A DNA stretch of 64,000 nucleotides. It comes from Clostridia bacterium (GTDB lineage: Bacteria > Bacillota > Clostridia > Lachnospirales > Lachnospiraceae). Below, piece after piece: positions 42,450 through 51,027 of the stretch; within the stretch, counting starts at the first letter, position 1; the number at the start of each line of letters is the position of its first letter. The stretch covers positions 570,355 through 634,354 of the forward strand of contig CAJTAK010000001.1 of NCBI GenBank assembly GCA_910574255.1. The letters run 5' to 3'. A program made the position numbers and the translations under genes. Below the pieces are notes generated by a model that was not told where the DNA came from, searched no databases, and saw only the letters and a list, made by a program, of their open reading frames with translations.

Positions 42450-42866
42450 ATGAGTCAGATACTGGATGAACATTTACAGAAAAATGAGAAAATAGAAAGA
42501 GCAATCGCAGATTTGCAGCAGGAACCAACACAGGAGATGCTGGCACATGTGCTGACGGTTATTCGCCGACGGATGAATGATGGAGGCCAGTTGGTTGTTG
42601 CGGTGGATGTGTCAAAAGGGAATGCTCAGATGAATGCACAGGCCATTAAAACAGAGGATGGAGGCGTCTGGTGGTCTGCCTTTACCAGCTTTGAGGAGGA
42701 AATGAGAGGAAACAGCCGTGTGATGTCTGCTTTTTTGGGAAGCATGAAACAACTGTTTGAGATAGCTCTAAGGACCGATGGAATCAATGGTATCATCATC
42801 AATCCCTTTAATCGGACTATTATGCTGGATAAGGAATTAATAGGGATTATTCTGGGAGAGAACTGA
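42450..42866 (+). CDS. SseB-family-like protein
   Basis: This 138-residue soluble protein resembles the SseB N-terminal domain family: a helical start (MSQILDEHLQKNEKIERAIA), then a strand-rich part with DGGVWWSAFTSFEEEM and IINPFNRTIMLDKELIGIIL. In many bacteria the domain occurs in stand-alone proteins of unknown role. GGGGGAAA precedes the ATG. The gap 42199-42449 before it contains two small hairpins (GCCAGCC with GGCTGGC, and CCGCC with GGCGG near 42406-42421) and no gene. Confidence 0.65.
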   Translation: MSQILDEHLQKNEKIERAIADLQQEPTQEMLAHVLTVIRRRMNDGGQLVVAVDVSKGNAQMNAQAIKTEDGGVWWSAFTSFEEEMRGNSRVMSAFLGSMKQLFEIALRTDGINGIIINPFNRTIMLDKELIGIILGEN

Positions 42867-42968
42867 TTTGAAAGAACAGTATGGCATGGCAGATTTATCT
42901 GCATGGTTTAGAGTAAGCATGGGGTTGCAGAAAAAGTCTGCGAAGCTTTTTTAAGGAGAATGGTTCAT

Positions 42969-43220
42969 ATGCTGTCAGGAATTATTGAAATTGATGTTCA
43001 TGGAAAAAATGTTGAGGAAGCATTTAAGGAAATAAGAAAACAGTTGAACAGGGCAAATGCAAGTGTATATCGGATTCGGGTTATACATGGATATCACGGA
43101 GGTACCAGAATCCGTGATGGCATTCGGGAAGAATTTGGATATGAAAGGGAGCCGAAAATAAAACGCATTACAATGGGGGACAACCCTGGGATTACGGAGT
43201 TGGTGCTGCGGGAGTTATAA
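42969..43220 (+). CDS. Smr-domain protein
   Basis: The ATG at 42969 is 10 bases from AAGGAG (an ATG at 42960 is too close), giving 83 residues, essentially a single Smr domain. IEIDVHGKNVEEAFKEI matches the DxHG start of the domain, and VIHGYHGGTRIRDGIREEF matches the HGxGxGxLR loop, with HGG in place of the usual GTG. Smr domains bind or cut branched nucleic acids or mRNA; stand-alone ones are common and poorly defined. A MITE copy begins 33 bases after it. Confidence 0.75.
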   Translation: MLSGIIEIDVHGKNVEEAFKEIRKQLNRANASVYRIRVIHGYHGGTRIRDGIREEFGYEREPKIKRITMGDNPGITELVLREL

Positions 43221-43243
43221 GGAAAGAAGATGTGAAAAAAGCA

Positions 43244-43252
43244 GGAGATAAG
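43244..43252. repeat. Target-site duplication, left copy (MITE 1)
   Basis: GGAGATAAG here is repeated exactly at 43376-43384 on the other side of the element. Confidence 0.88.
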
Positions 43253-43375
43253 CAATGTCATTAAGTTAAGCTTCAAAAATTGACCGGCGTAGGGGAGGAG
43301 GGCCGCCCCTTTAAGGGGTGGCGGTTCTTGCCCGAAGCCTTCACAAGCCTTTTGGTGCTTAACTTAATGACATTG
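43253..43375. mobile_element. MITE-like element C, copy 1
   Basis: This 123-bp element has perfect 19-bp terminal inverted repeats (CAATGTCATTAAGTTAAGC and its complement). The GC-rich centre has its own palindrome (GCCGCCCCTTTAAGGGGTGGC). It is flanked by a 9-bp duplication of the target, the mark of transposition. It has no gene of its own and must have been moved by a transposase elsewhere. A near-identical copy lies at 45272-45393. Confidence 0.93.
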
Positions 43376-43384
43376 GGAGATAAG
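43376..43384. repeat. Target-site duplication, right copy (MITE 1)
   Basis: GGAGATAAG, identical to the sequence before the element. It runs into GGGG, which serves as ribosome site for the response-regulator gene. Confidence 0.88.
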
Positions 43385-43396
43385 GGGATTTATTAT

Positions 43397-44062
43397 ATGG
43401 CAGTTTTACTTATCGTGGAAGACGACAGAAAAACAAATGAAGCAATCTGTGAATACTTAAGCTTGGCAGGGCATGATATCATTCCTGCCTATGACGGCGC
43501 TGAGGCATTGGGGCTATTTGGCAGAGGAAATGTGGATCTTGTTGTACTGGACATTATGCTCCCAAAAGTATCAGGGCTTTCCATCCTGCATGAGATACGG
43601 CAAAAAAGTTCGGTCCCCGTCCTTATGCTTACGGCAGTTGAAGATGAATATACACAGGTGGCAAGCTTTGATGAACAGGCGGATGATTACATTACAAAGC
43701 CATTTTCCATGGTCCTGCTGGGACGGAGAATTACGGCCCTTTTGCGGCGGAGCGGGAAAGGGGCGGCATCGGATATTATGACCTTTGGGGATGTGACGGT
43801 GAATTTTCCCGGCTATACGGCAAAAGACCACAACGGAAAAATTGATATTACTCCAAAGGAGATAGAGCTTTTAAAGATGCTTGTGGAGCATAAGGGGCTG
43901 GTGCTTACCCGTTCCCAGATCCTGGACGACCTGTGGGGAGACAGTTATCCGATTATTGACCGGACGGTTGACACTTACATTAAAAATCTGCGTAAAAAGC
44001 TTCGGCTCAACTGCATTGTCACCGTCAAAGGCATAGGCTATAAATACGAGGAAGAGCAATGA
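43397..44062 (+). CDS. OmpR-family response regulator
   Basis: I start the gene at 43397 (protein MAVLLIVEDDRKTNEA); the frame extending upstream to 43280 is inside the MITE and must be ignored. The 221-residue protein has a receiver domain (phospho-acceptor Asp52 in LVVLDIMLPKVSG, Lys in DDYITKPF) and a winged-helix output domain (about 130-220, ending KGIGYKYEEEQ). It overlaps the kinase gene by 4 bases. With the ABC genes behind it, it resembles systems that sense and pump out antimicrobial peptides. Confidence 0.92.
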   Translation: MAVLLIVEDDRKTNEAICEYLSLAGHDIIPAYDGAEALGLFGRGNVDLVVLDIMLPKVSGLSILHEIRQKSSVPVLMLTAVEDEYTQVASFDEQADDYITKPFSMVLLGRRITALLRRSGKGAASDIMTFGDVTVNFPGYTAKDHNGKIDITPKEIELLKMLVEHKGLVLTRSQILDDLWGDSYPIIDRTVDTYIKNLRKKLRLNCIVTVKGIGYKYEEEQ

Positions 44063-45174
44063 AGCAGATGAAAATATTTCCGAAAACTTTTCTCTATACA
44101 TTGGGATTGATGCTCTTTATTGTGGGGATTGCCCATCTGCTTCTCTATCTGTTTACGAAACCGGAATGGCTGGTAATCTCGATCAGCCCCCAGGATAACC
44201 AGTATTTCAACGCAAGCCTGAATGTGGCGGACTATGTTACGCAGGCCGTTCTTTGCGCCCTGCCCTTATCCCTTATCTGCTGCGTGGTTATTTCCATAGC
44301 CTGCTCCTTTGTGTTTTCACGGAAGATTACGGTTCCCATAAAACAGATGGGGGCAGTGACGGAACAGATGGCACAGATAGAAAAGGATGCCGCCTGCAAA
44401 ATTGATTCAAAGGATGAAATAGGGATGCTGGCGGAGAACATCAACCATTTATACCGGAGTCTGCTGTCGGCTATGGAGAGCCTTGAGGCGGAAAAACGGC
44501 GTGTCAGTGAGAGCGAGAGGTCAAAGGCCGATTTCCTGCGGGCTGCTTCCCACGAATTGAAGACACCGGTTACGGCATTGAACGCCACATTGGAAAATAT
44601 GATACTCGGTGTCGGGAAATACAAGGATTATGATACTTATCTGCCGGAGTGCAGGGAAATGACAGGACAGCTTGGGGATATGATACACGACATCCTTGAA
44701 ACTTCAAAGGCGGGGATGTGTGCGGAAAATGAGACTGCAATAGAAGTTGACCTGTCAAAGCTGCTTTTCTCACTATGTGAGCCATATGCGCTGATTGCCA
44801 GGGCAAAAGGCGTGATCTTTCGGCTTGAGCTGCCGGACAGCTTTCAAAGGGTACTGCCGCCGCAGATGTTTAGGAAAGCAGTATCCAATATTCTTGCCAA
44901 TGCCGTGGCATATACGGAGCCGGGCGGGAGGGTTTTGGCATTTTTTGACGGGCATGATTTTCTCATAGAAAATGAGTGCATCCCCATACCGGAAGAATCC
45001 CTGAGGCATATATTTGAGCCGTTTTACCGTCCTGATTTTGCCAGAGACCGGGATAAGGGCGGCAACGGGCTTGGGCTGTATATTGTTGATACATTATTAA
45101 AGGCAATGGACATTTCTTACTCATTCTGCCCTATGGAAGAACCACAGGGGATGAGATTTATCATTCATATGTAA
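44059..45174 (+). CDS. Sensor histidine kinase
   Basis: This 371-residue kinase has two membrane helices (about 10-32 and 65-88), a short extracellular loop of about 30 residues, HAMP, HisKA with His165 in ADFLRAASHELKTP, and HATPase_c (DFLIENECIPIPEES, then GGNGLGLYIVDTL). The small outer loop is typical of kinases that sense through a partner transporter or in the membrane. It pairs with the overlapping OmpR-type regulator, and a second MITE separates it from the ABC genes. Confidence 0.92.
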   Translation: MKQMKIFPKTFLYTLGLMLFIVGIAHLLLYLFTKPEWLVISISPQDNQYFNASLNVADYVTQAVLCALPLSLICCVVISIACSFVFSRKITVPIKQMGAVTEQMAQIEKDAACKIDSKDEIGMLAENINHLYRSLLSAMESLEAEKRRVSESERSKADFLRAASHELKTPVTALNATLENMILGVGKYKDYDTYLPECREMTGQLGDMIHDILETSKAGMCAENETAIEVDLSKLLFSLCEPYALIARAKGVIFRLELPDSFQRVLPPQMFRKAVSNILANAVAYTEPGGRVLAFFDGHDFLIENECIPIPEESLRHIFEPFYRPDFARDRDKGGNGLGLYIVDTLLKAMDISYSFCPMEEPQGMRFIIHM

Positions 45175-45261
45175 TTTTTTTCTTTCACATAGATTTCATA
45201 CTGGTTCCACATTGGGAAGCTATGATACCTTTGTCAGACGACGTACATCGGAAAACGTACA

Positions 45262-45271
45262 TCAGGAAACG
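45262..45271. repeat. Target-site duplication, left copy (MITE 2)
   Basis: TCAGGAAACG here recurs at 45394-45403 after the element: 10 bp, or 9 bp plus one chance match. Confidence 0.85.
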
Positions 45272-45393
45272 CAATGTCATTAAGTTAAGCTTCAGAAAAC
45301 AACCGGCGTAGGGGAGGAGGGCCGCCCCTTTAAGGGGTGGCGGTTCTTGCCCGAAGCCTTCATAAACTTTTAGAGCTTAACTTAATGACATTG
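45272..45393. mobile_element. MITE-like element C, copy 2
   Basis: This 122-bp element has the same perfect 19-bp terminal inverted repeats and the same GC-rich centre as copy 1, with a few differences toward the right end (CATAAACTTTTAGAG in place of CACAAGCCTTTTGGTG). It lies between kinase and permease genes of one operon and ends about 10 bases before the permease ribosome site. Confidence 0.93.
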
Positions 45394-45403
45394 TCAGGAA
45401 ACG
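45394..45403. repeat. Target-site duplication, right copy (MITE 2)
   Basis: TCAGGAAACG, identical to the sequence left of the element. Its final G is the first base of the GGAGG ribosome site. Confidence 0.85.
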
Positions 45404-45414
45404 GAGGTATTAAA

Positions 45415-46863
45415 ATGGGAACTATCAGACGAGCATTTCTGTATGTCACACGGAAAAAGGGGAAAAGTGTTCTGCTCTTTTTCATTCTTCTTATTATGGC
45501 AACATTTGTACTGACCGGGCTTTCTGCCCGGGAAGCGTCACGGGAAGCACAGAAAAATCTGAGAGAGGCTTTAGGCGGTGAATTTCAAGTTGCAGTCAAT
45601 CTTTCGGAAAGCAATCCTTATTTTCGAAAAGATGAGGATGGGGCGGGAAATGTGGAGCTTTATACGGAGCTGCCTGTTACACAGGAAGTGATCGATGCCG
45701 TCATGGGGATAGGCGGTATGAAATACTATCATGCATCAACCCAGACATTGGTTTCCACAAATCTTACCATTTTCCCCGGCAATGTTCCTTTGAAAGGGGA
45801 CATGAATAACAAAATATATGCCCGGACCGTCTCGGGAACGGAAAACAGCAGTTTTTTTCAATCGGGAATTATGGAACTTGCGGAGGGAGAGCATATTACG
45901 GAAAATGTAAGGAATGGGGCGGTTATCAGTAAGGCTATGGCGGATCAGAACAATCTGAAATTAGGCGATACCATTTCTTTACAGGCGGATGAAGCGGTAA
46001 AAGTTAAGCTCATCGGCATCTACGAGATCCTTAAGCCAGACCCGGCATTCGCCAGTATTGTTACGTATGAAAAACTGGAAAACCAGATTTTTATTGACAT
46101 GGGCACCCTGCAGGATTTATTTGGAAATGTGCCGTCAGGCTTTTATGATGTGACCTTTACCGTAGAGGACCCTGCAGAGCTTGAGGAGATTATTTCCCAA
46201 GTCAATGATTTATCCTCTATTGACTGGCGGGCCTTTACGGTTACAACCAATAACCAAACTTATCTGGATGCGGCTGCTCCGTTACAGAAATTGCAGACCT
46301 TGGTATCGTCTATGATTTTCGTGATTGCATGGGTCAGCGGGATTATTCTTTCGTTAATCCTTACCATGTGGGGAAGAGGACGAATTCATGAAACAGGCGT
46401 GTTCCTTTCCCTTGGCATTGGAAAGACCCAGATTATCGGACAGTATCTTGCCGAGGTTTTGATGATTGCAGCATTGGCTTTTGGCTGTTCTTATTTTACA
46501 AGCAGTGCAGCTGCGGATCAGATTTCAAATGAGCTGCTTGGGCAGAATTATCCGGCCGGTGAAGAACAGACGGCGGGAGTGACCATAACTCAAAAAGACG
46601 GATTCAGTGAGGACGTAGCAGTCAGCATAAAGGATGATTCAGTTCTGGCTGATATGGCTTTCGGGCAGGACAACGGTTCGGAGACGGAAGCTTTGGCGGA
46701 TGGGGCAAAAGCGGATACGGAGCAGATCAGCGTTGCGGTTGACTTTTACAATATGCTGGAGCTTTACCTTATAGGAACTATGATTATTATTCTTTCCGTG
46801 GGCGTTTCCTCGCTGTCGGTAATGCGTCTTAGACCCCGTGAAATCTTATCAAAAATGAGTTGA
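45415..46863 (+). CDS. FtsX/MacB-type ABC transporter permease
   Basis: The ATG at 45415 lies 7 bases after GGAGG; the longer frame from 45337 lies in the MITE. The 482-residue protein has an N-terminal membrane helix (KSVLLFFILLIMATFVLTGL), a large extracellular MacB-like domain (about 40-290), then three helices (about 300-330, 350-375 and 440-470). The last ends in the typical SVMRLRPREILSKMS. This is the MacB topology. The family exports peptides, lipoproteins or antimicrobials using mechanical force rather than a channel. Confidence 0.88.
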   Translation: MGTIRRAFLYVTRKKGKSVLLFFILLIMATFVLTGLSAREASREAQKNLREALGGEFQVAVNLSESNPYFRKDEDGAGNVELYTELPVTQEVIDAVMGIGGMKYYHASTQTLVSTNLTIFPGNVPLKGDMNNKIYARTVSGTENSSFFQSGIMELAEGEHITENVRNGAVISKAMADQNNLKLGDTISLQADEAVKVKLIGIYEILKPDPAFASIVTYEKLENQIFIDMGTLQDLFGNVPSGFYDVTFTVEDPAELEEIISQVNDLSSIDWRAFTVTTNNQTYLDAAAPLQKLQTLVSSMIFVIAWVSGIILSLILTMWGRGRIHETGVFLSLGIGKTQIIGQYLAEVLMIAALAFGCSYFTSSAAADQISNELLGQNYPAGEEQTAGVTITQKDGFSEDVAVSIKDDSVLADMAFGQDNGSETEALADGAKADTEQISVAVDFYNMLELYLIGTMIIILSVGVSSLSVMRLRPREILSKMS

Positions 46864-46877
46864 GGAGAAATTATAGA

Positions 46878-47507
46878 ATGGCTGTTTTAGAAATGAAAGA
46901 GATATTCTATGCCTATGAGAAAGGCAGACCCGTATTGTCAAACGTAAGTATGGAATTTGAAACCGGAAAAATGTACGCTGTCCTTGGACCGTCCGGTTCT
47001 GGCAAGACAACACTGTTGTCACTGGCGGGGGGACTTGACATCCCGGAAAAAGGGGAAATTCTCTTTGAGGGTGAAAATATTGCCCGGCGGGGGCTTTCTT
47101 ATCACAGGCGCAATCATGTTTCGCTGATCTTTCAAAGCTACAACCTGATTGACTATATGACGCCTATTGAAAATGCGGCCTTGACGGCAAAACAGGATGC
47201 CCTGCCTTTGCTTTTGCGGCTGGGACTGACAGCCGGGGAAGCAAAGCGCAATGTGATGAAGCTGTCCGGCGGGCAGCAGCAGCGTGCGGCGATTGCCCGT
47301 GCCTTGGCTTCGGATACTCCTGTTGTTTTAGGGGATGAACCGACCGGGAATTTGGATGAGGACACGGCAAGGGAAATTACAGGTATCTTGAAAGAAAGTG
47401 CGCATGGGCTGGGGAGGTGCGTGATTGTTGCAACCCACTCAAACGAACTGGCGGCGCAGGCGGATGTTGTTTTGAGATTAAGGCGTGGGGGTCTTGATAG
47501 GGTATAA
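46878..47507 (+). CDS. ABC transporter ATP-binding protein (MacB/LolD type)
   Basis: The ATG at 46878 follows AGGAGA; the gene starts 14 bases after the permease stop. The 209-residue ATPase has Walker A GPSGSGKTTLLSLAGGLD, a Q-loop IFQSYNLIDYMTPIEN, signature LSGGQQQRAAIARALA and Walker B VVLGDEPTGNLDEDTA, with the LolD/MacB-type ending HSNELAAQADVVLRL. It drives the adjacent permease. The operon ends here, at a large inverted-repeat structure. Confidence 0.92.
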   Translation: MAVLEMKEIFYAYEKGRPVLSNVSMEFETGKMYAVLGPSGSGKTTLLSLAGGLDIPEKGEILFEGENIARRGLSYHRRNHVSLIFQSYNLIDYMTPIENAALTAKQDALPLLLRLGLTAGEAKRNVMKLSGGQQQRAAIARALASDTPVVLGDEPTGNLDEDTAREITGILKESAHGLGRCVIVATHSNELAAQADVVLRLRRGGLDRV

Positions 47508-47515
47508 AATAAAAC

Positions 47516-47747
47516 AAAGGGGCTGTCGGGAAATAAGACATCAGCCATTTCTATACCCTTAGCAATAAGGAATCCTCCCACCTTGTGGGTCCCTCCTTAT
47601 TACAACGTTCGGACGGTTTGTGTACATTCTGTCTGCTCTGTACGGACATTAAAAAGCAATATCCGTACATATCAGACAGTCTGTACATAAACAGCCGGAC
47701 ACTGGGTATCAGAAAAGTCTTCTGTCTTATTTCCTGACAGCCCCTTT
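47516..47747. repeat. 232-bp nested inverted-repeat element
   Basis: The 25-bp ends (AAAGGGGCTGTCGGGAAATA with its complement at 47723-47747) match at 24 of 25 positions. Inside are further stems: TTTCTATACCC with GGGTATCAGAAA, AATAAGGA with TCCTTATT, CCCAC with GTGGG, GTTCGGACGG with its partner near 47692, and GTACGGA with TCCGTAC. Nearly the whole element can fold on itself. It sits between convergent genes and encodes no protein. It may be a MITE or a double-sided terminator. Confidence 0.8.
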
Positions 47748-47773
47748 GGCAGGACTCATCTGATGATTGCACA

Positions 47774-48598
47774 TTAGCTTTGAGTTCTCCGCAACCGGTA
47801 CTGGCTGGGGCTTACCCCCTTTTTCTTTTTGAACAGCCTGGAAAAGTACAAGGTGTCCTCATAGCCTACGGAGAGGGAGATGATTGCTACGGGCAGATCC
47901 GTGGATTTTAGGAGGGAGCAGGCTTTTCGGATGCGCAGATCCAAAATATATTCCTGGACGGAGGATCTGGTGGCGGATTTGAACAGGCGGTGGAGATAGG
48001 AGCGGTTCAGGCCCATGGAATCGGCAATGGCCTGGACGGAGATGCTGTTGGAATAATTTGATTCCAGATAGGTTAAAATTTCTTCTACATAGTTGATTTG
48101 CTTTTCCCTGGGGGTGTACTGCTCCCGGGGAAATTTGCTTGCCAGAAGAAAAAGGTATTCGTAGAGGATGCTGTTCATGATGAGATCCCGGTTGGTGTCT
48201 AAGTGGCTTGCTTCAAACATTTTTTCATGGCACAGACGGATGCGGTCGTCGTGGCCGTAGTGGAAGACCGGAGTGGACAAAAGGGAGGTGCGTTCCAGAT
48301 AGCTTTTGATCTTTACGCCCTGGAAGCCGATCCAGGTGTAGACCCAGGGATTTTTGCGGTCGGCTTCGTAGTAGATAAGCTCGTCGGGGCAGATGAGGAA
48401 AGCATCGCCCTCTTTTAGGTGGTACATGGCGTCTTTTGTTTTGTAGTAGCCGGTTCCGCCCAGGACGTAGTGGATTAGGTAGCCGTTGCGGACGATGGGG
48501 CCATAGCTGTGGCCGGGTTTGCAGGTTTCGTAGCCGCAGGTGTAGACGAAAGCGTCCAGGTTTTTGAAGAAGTCATTTGAGAATAGGAAGTCTTTCAT
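47774..48598 (-). CDS. AraC family regulator of the sucrose-type PTS locus
   Basis: This 274-residue protein has an N-terminal cupin-like arm (about 20-120, with HYVLGGTGYYKTKDAMYHLK and EGDAFLICPDELIYYEAD) and a C-terminal double HTH (about 175-270, SNSISVQAIADSMGLNRSYL, then LPVAIISLSVGYEDTLYFSR), ending KKKGVSPSQYRLRR. Such proteins (MsmR/RafR style) usually activate sugar genes on binding a sugar. It is divergent from the PTS-hydrolase pair and has AAAGGAG before its ATG. Confidence 0.9.
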   Translation of the reverse strand: MKDFLFSNDFFKNLDAFVYTCGYETCKPGHSYGPIVRNGYLIHYVLGGTGYYKTKDAMYHLKEGDAFLICPDELIYYEADRKNPWVYTWIGFQGVKIKSYLERTSLLSTPVFHYGHDDRIRLCHEKMFEASHLDTNRDLIMNSILYEYLFLLASKFPREQYTPREKQINYVEEILTYLESNYSNSISVQAIADSMGLNRSYLHRLFKSATRSSVQEYILDLRIRKACSLLKSTDLPVAIISLSVGYEDTLYFSRLFKKKKGVSPSQYRLRRTQS

Positions 48599-48634
48599 TG
48601 TTGCTCCTTTATTGGTGGGGTGAAAGGGGGGGAC

Positions 48635-48720
48635 GCCTCAGGCGGAAAAATATACTTCCTGACCTGCTCCGCCCAGAGGGCTAACACGCCTGTCAGGAAG
48701 TATATTTTTCCACCTGAGGC
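48635..48720. repeat. Large hairpin in the leader of the AraC gene
   Basis: Two 29-bp arms (48635-48663 and 48692-48720, starting GCCTCAGGCGGAAAAATATA) pair with one mismatch around a 28-base loop. The right-hand end lies in the araC-type leader, 37 bases before the start codon. The rest of 48721-49104 contains the PTS promoter and no clear gene. Confidence 0.85.
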
Positions 48721-48841
48721 TGACTTTGAGGGACGATAAGAGGGGGTCTTGATGTTAAATGTGATTATGAATGACTTTGGGAGCAGGTGCGCTTGCGCTG
48801 ATGTGGGGGATTGGTCACAAGGGTGCATGAAAAAACAACAT

Positions 48842-48871
48842 TTGTCCATGTTTTCTTTATTTTAATATAGT
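48842..48871 (+). promoter_or_regulatory. Promoter of the sucrose-type PTS operon
   Basis: TTGTCC (48842-48847) and TATAGT (48866-48871) are 18 bases apart. The boxes are imperfect, as expected for an AraC-activated promoter. A leader of about 225 bases follows before the PTS gene. Confidence 0.55.
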
Positions 48872-49104
48872 ATAGTTATTATTGCAAGGGAGAAAATGAA
48901 AAAAGGATTGGCACATTTGTGCTGGTGATTGCGATGAACAGCGGCGTGCTGGCGGTTATATTGGTCGGGTGGATGCAGGAGTTGATTTTTGGAGTGCGGA
49001 TGGTGAAGTTACGCAGGGATGAAAGGTCGAAAAGCTGAGGTTTTGATTTTTTCAGGATGCCCTGCTTGTAGCGATAAAAAATAAATTCATAAGGGGAGAA
49101 TACT

Positions 49105-51027
49105 ATGGACGAAAAGAAACGACAGAGATATCTTGCGATATCGGAAAAGCTGACGGAGCTGGTAGGAGGTAAAGACAACATTCAGGGCGTGGCCCACTGT
49201 GCGACCCGTCTTCGTATTGTTCTGGAGAACAATGACACGGCGGATCTGAAAGCGATTGAGGATTTGGATCTTGCCAAAGGCGTGTTCGTGGCCGGGGATC
49301 AGCTTCAGATTATCTTTGGAGCCGGATTGGTGAATGATGTGTATGAGGTGTTTACAGAGTATACGGGAAAGCAGAATATGAGCCTGAGTGATCTGAAGAC
49401 GGAGGCGAATAAGAAGATGAATCCGCTTCAGAGGATTATTAAGGCCCTTTCGGATGTGTTTATTGATATTATGCCGGGTATTCTGGCGGCGGCACTGCTC
49501 ACCGGCCTTTCCGGTGTGCTGGCGAATGTGGATCTGGTGCAGAATAGTGAGACTCTTTTTGGCATTACGAGATTGATTAATATTTCTTCCGGAGCCATTT
49601 TCGGATTTCTGCCTTTGGCTGTGGCTTACAGTGCGTGCAAGCGGTTTGGAGGAAGACCGATTCTTGGTATTGTAATGGGATGTATTATGCTGTCTCCCAG
49701 CCTTGCGGATGCTTATGCGGCGGCGCAGGGAACGGTGGAGGTGACAACCTTGCATCTCTTTGGGCTTGGCGTGGATCTGGTTGGCTTCCAGGGCGGTATT
49801 ATCGTGGCTCTCTTAATGGGTATGGTTACGGCTAAGCTGGACCTCTTTTTTGAGAAGAAAGTGCCGGAAGTGATTCGGCTTCTTGTTTCTCCGCTTCTTA
49901 CCACGCTGGTGGGTGCGCTGCTGCTGTTTACGATTATCGGGCCTTTGGGAAGAGGGCTGGCATCCGGTATTACAAGTGGTCTGGTATGGATGACTCAGAA
50001 TCTGGGCGTGTTCGGATATGCACTGTTCTCCGGGGTTCAGCAGCTTGTGGTTATTACGGGACTGCATCACATCTTTGGAGCTATTGAGGCTCAGCTTTTG
50101 GCGGATACGGGAAGAAATATTTTGAATCCTTTGATGTCTGTGGCTATGACGGCCCAGGGCGGCGCTGTTCTTGGATATCTGCTTCGGAACCGGAAAGATG
50201 CCAAGACCCAGGAGCTTTGTATCCCCAGCTTTGTGTCAGTGCTTTTTGGAATTACGGAGCCTGCCTTGTTTGGTGTGAATGTGCGGTTTAAGTATCCTCT
50301 GATTGGCGGCTGTATCGGAGGCGCTGTCGGCGGTGCGGTTGTTTACTTTACCAATCTGGCGGCTCTTGGATTCGGCACTACGGTAGTACCGGGAATTGCT
50401 TTGGCGGACCCGGCGGGAAATGGTTATGTAAACTATGTGATTGCCCATGTGATTGCATTGGCGGCAGGCTTTGTGATGACTTTGATTTTGAGCGGTTTTC
50501 AGAAAAATGCTGTTTCTGCGGCAGACAATTCCGGTCCGGCAAAATCAGCGGCGGAGCCGGTGATAATCGCAGAAGCGGCAGATTATGAAGAGGGAGCTTT
50601 CCTTGCTTATACGGCTGGCCGTTTGATTGCTATGGAGGATGTAAATGACGAGACTTTCCGCAACAAGGTTTTGGGAGACGGAGTTGCCATTAAGCCGGAA
50701 GCGGGTGCGGTTTATGCTCCGGTGAATGGAACGGTAGCCAGTGTATTTGAGACGAAGCATGCTATTTGTCTGGTGTCGGATGCAGGTGAAGAAATTCTGA
50801 TTCATATTGGAATTGATACGGTAAATCTGAATGGTGAGCATTTCACTGCCCATGTAAAGGATGGGGATAAGGTGAAAGCCGGACAGCTTCTTATTGAATT
50901 TGACTTGAAAAAGATTGGGGAAAAGGGGTATGATACGGTTATACCCATGATTTTTACGGACCCGGATCATCAGCCGGATATGAGTGGCTGGGAGCTTAGA
51001 GAGGTTCGGCAAGGAGAGAGATTGTAA
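49105..51027 (+). CDS. Sucrose/beta-glucoside-type PTS transporter EIIBCA
   Basis: This 640-residue protein has EIIB first (phospho-Cys32 in VAHCATRLRIVL), then EIIC (about 105-470, multi-span, with TGLHHIFGAIEAQLLADTG and FGITEPALFGVNVRFKYPLI) and a Crr-like EIIA last (phospho-His in EEILIHIGIDTVNLNG). This is the BglF/ScrA layout for sucrose, trehalose or beta-glucosides. The GH32 hydrolase that follows with a one-base overlap makes sucrose, delivered as sucrose-6-phosphate, the most likely substrate. GGGGAGAAT precedes the ATG. Confidence 0.92.
   Translation: MDEKKRQRYLAISEKLTELVGGKDNIQGVAHCATRLRIVLENNDTADLKAIEDLDLAKGVFVAGDQLQIIFGAGLVNDVYEVFTEYTGKQNMSLSDLKTEANKKMNPLQRIIKALSDVFIDIMPGILAAALLTGLSGVLANVDLVQNSETLFGITRLINISSGAIFGFLPLAVAYSACKRFGGRPILGIVMGCIMLSPSLADAYAAAQGTVEVTTLHLFGLGVDLVGFQGGIIVALLMGMVTAKLDLFFEKKVPEVIRLLVSPLLTTLVGALLLFTIIGPLGRGLASGITSGLVWMTQNLGVFGYALFSGVQQLVVITGLHHIFGAIEAQLLADTGRNILNPLMSVAMTAQGGAVLGYLLRNRKDAKTQELCIPSFVSVLFGITEPALFGVNVRFKYPLIGGCIGGAVGGAVVYFTNLAALGFGTTVVPGIALADPAGNGYVNYVIAHVIALAAGFVMTLILSGFQKNAVSAADNSGPAKSAAEPVIIAEAADYEEGAFLAYTAGRLIAMEDVNDETFRNKVLGDGVAIKPEAGAVYAPVNGTVASVFETKHAICLVSDAGEEILIHIGIDTVNLNGEHFTAHVKDGDKVKAGQLLIEFDLKKIGEKGYDTVIPMIFTDPDHQPDMSGWELREVRQGERL

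Noticed and set aside
43280..43396. In-frame N-terminal extension of the response regulator through the MITE
   Set aside because: The extension is encoded by the inserted element, has no ribosome site, and the receiver domain begins at the later ATG.
45337..45414. In-frame N-terminal extension of the ABC permease through the second MITE
   Set aside because: It lies in the MITE and its duplication; the ATG at 45415 has a proper GGAGG.
48911..49038. Open frame with hydrophobic stretch (MNSGVLAVILVGWMQELIFG) before the PTS gene
   Set aside because: It has no start with a ribosome site and no recognisable family; it might be a remnant but cannot be supported.
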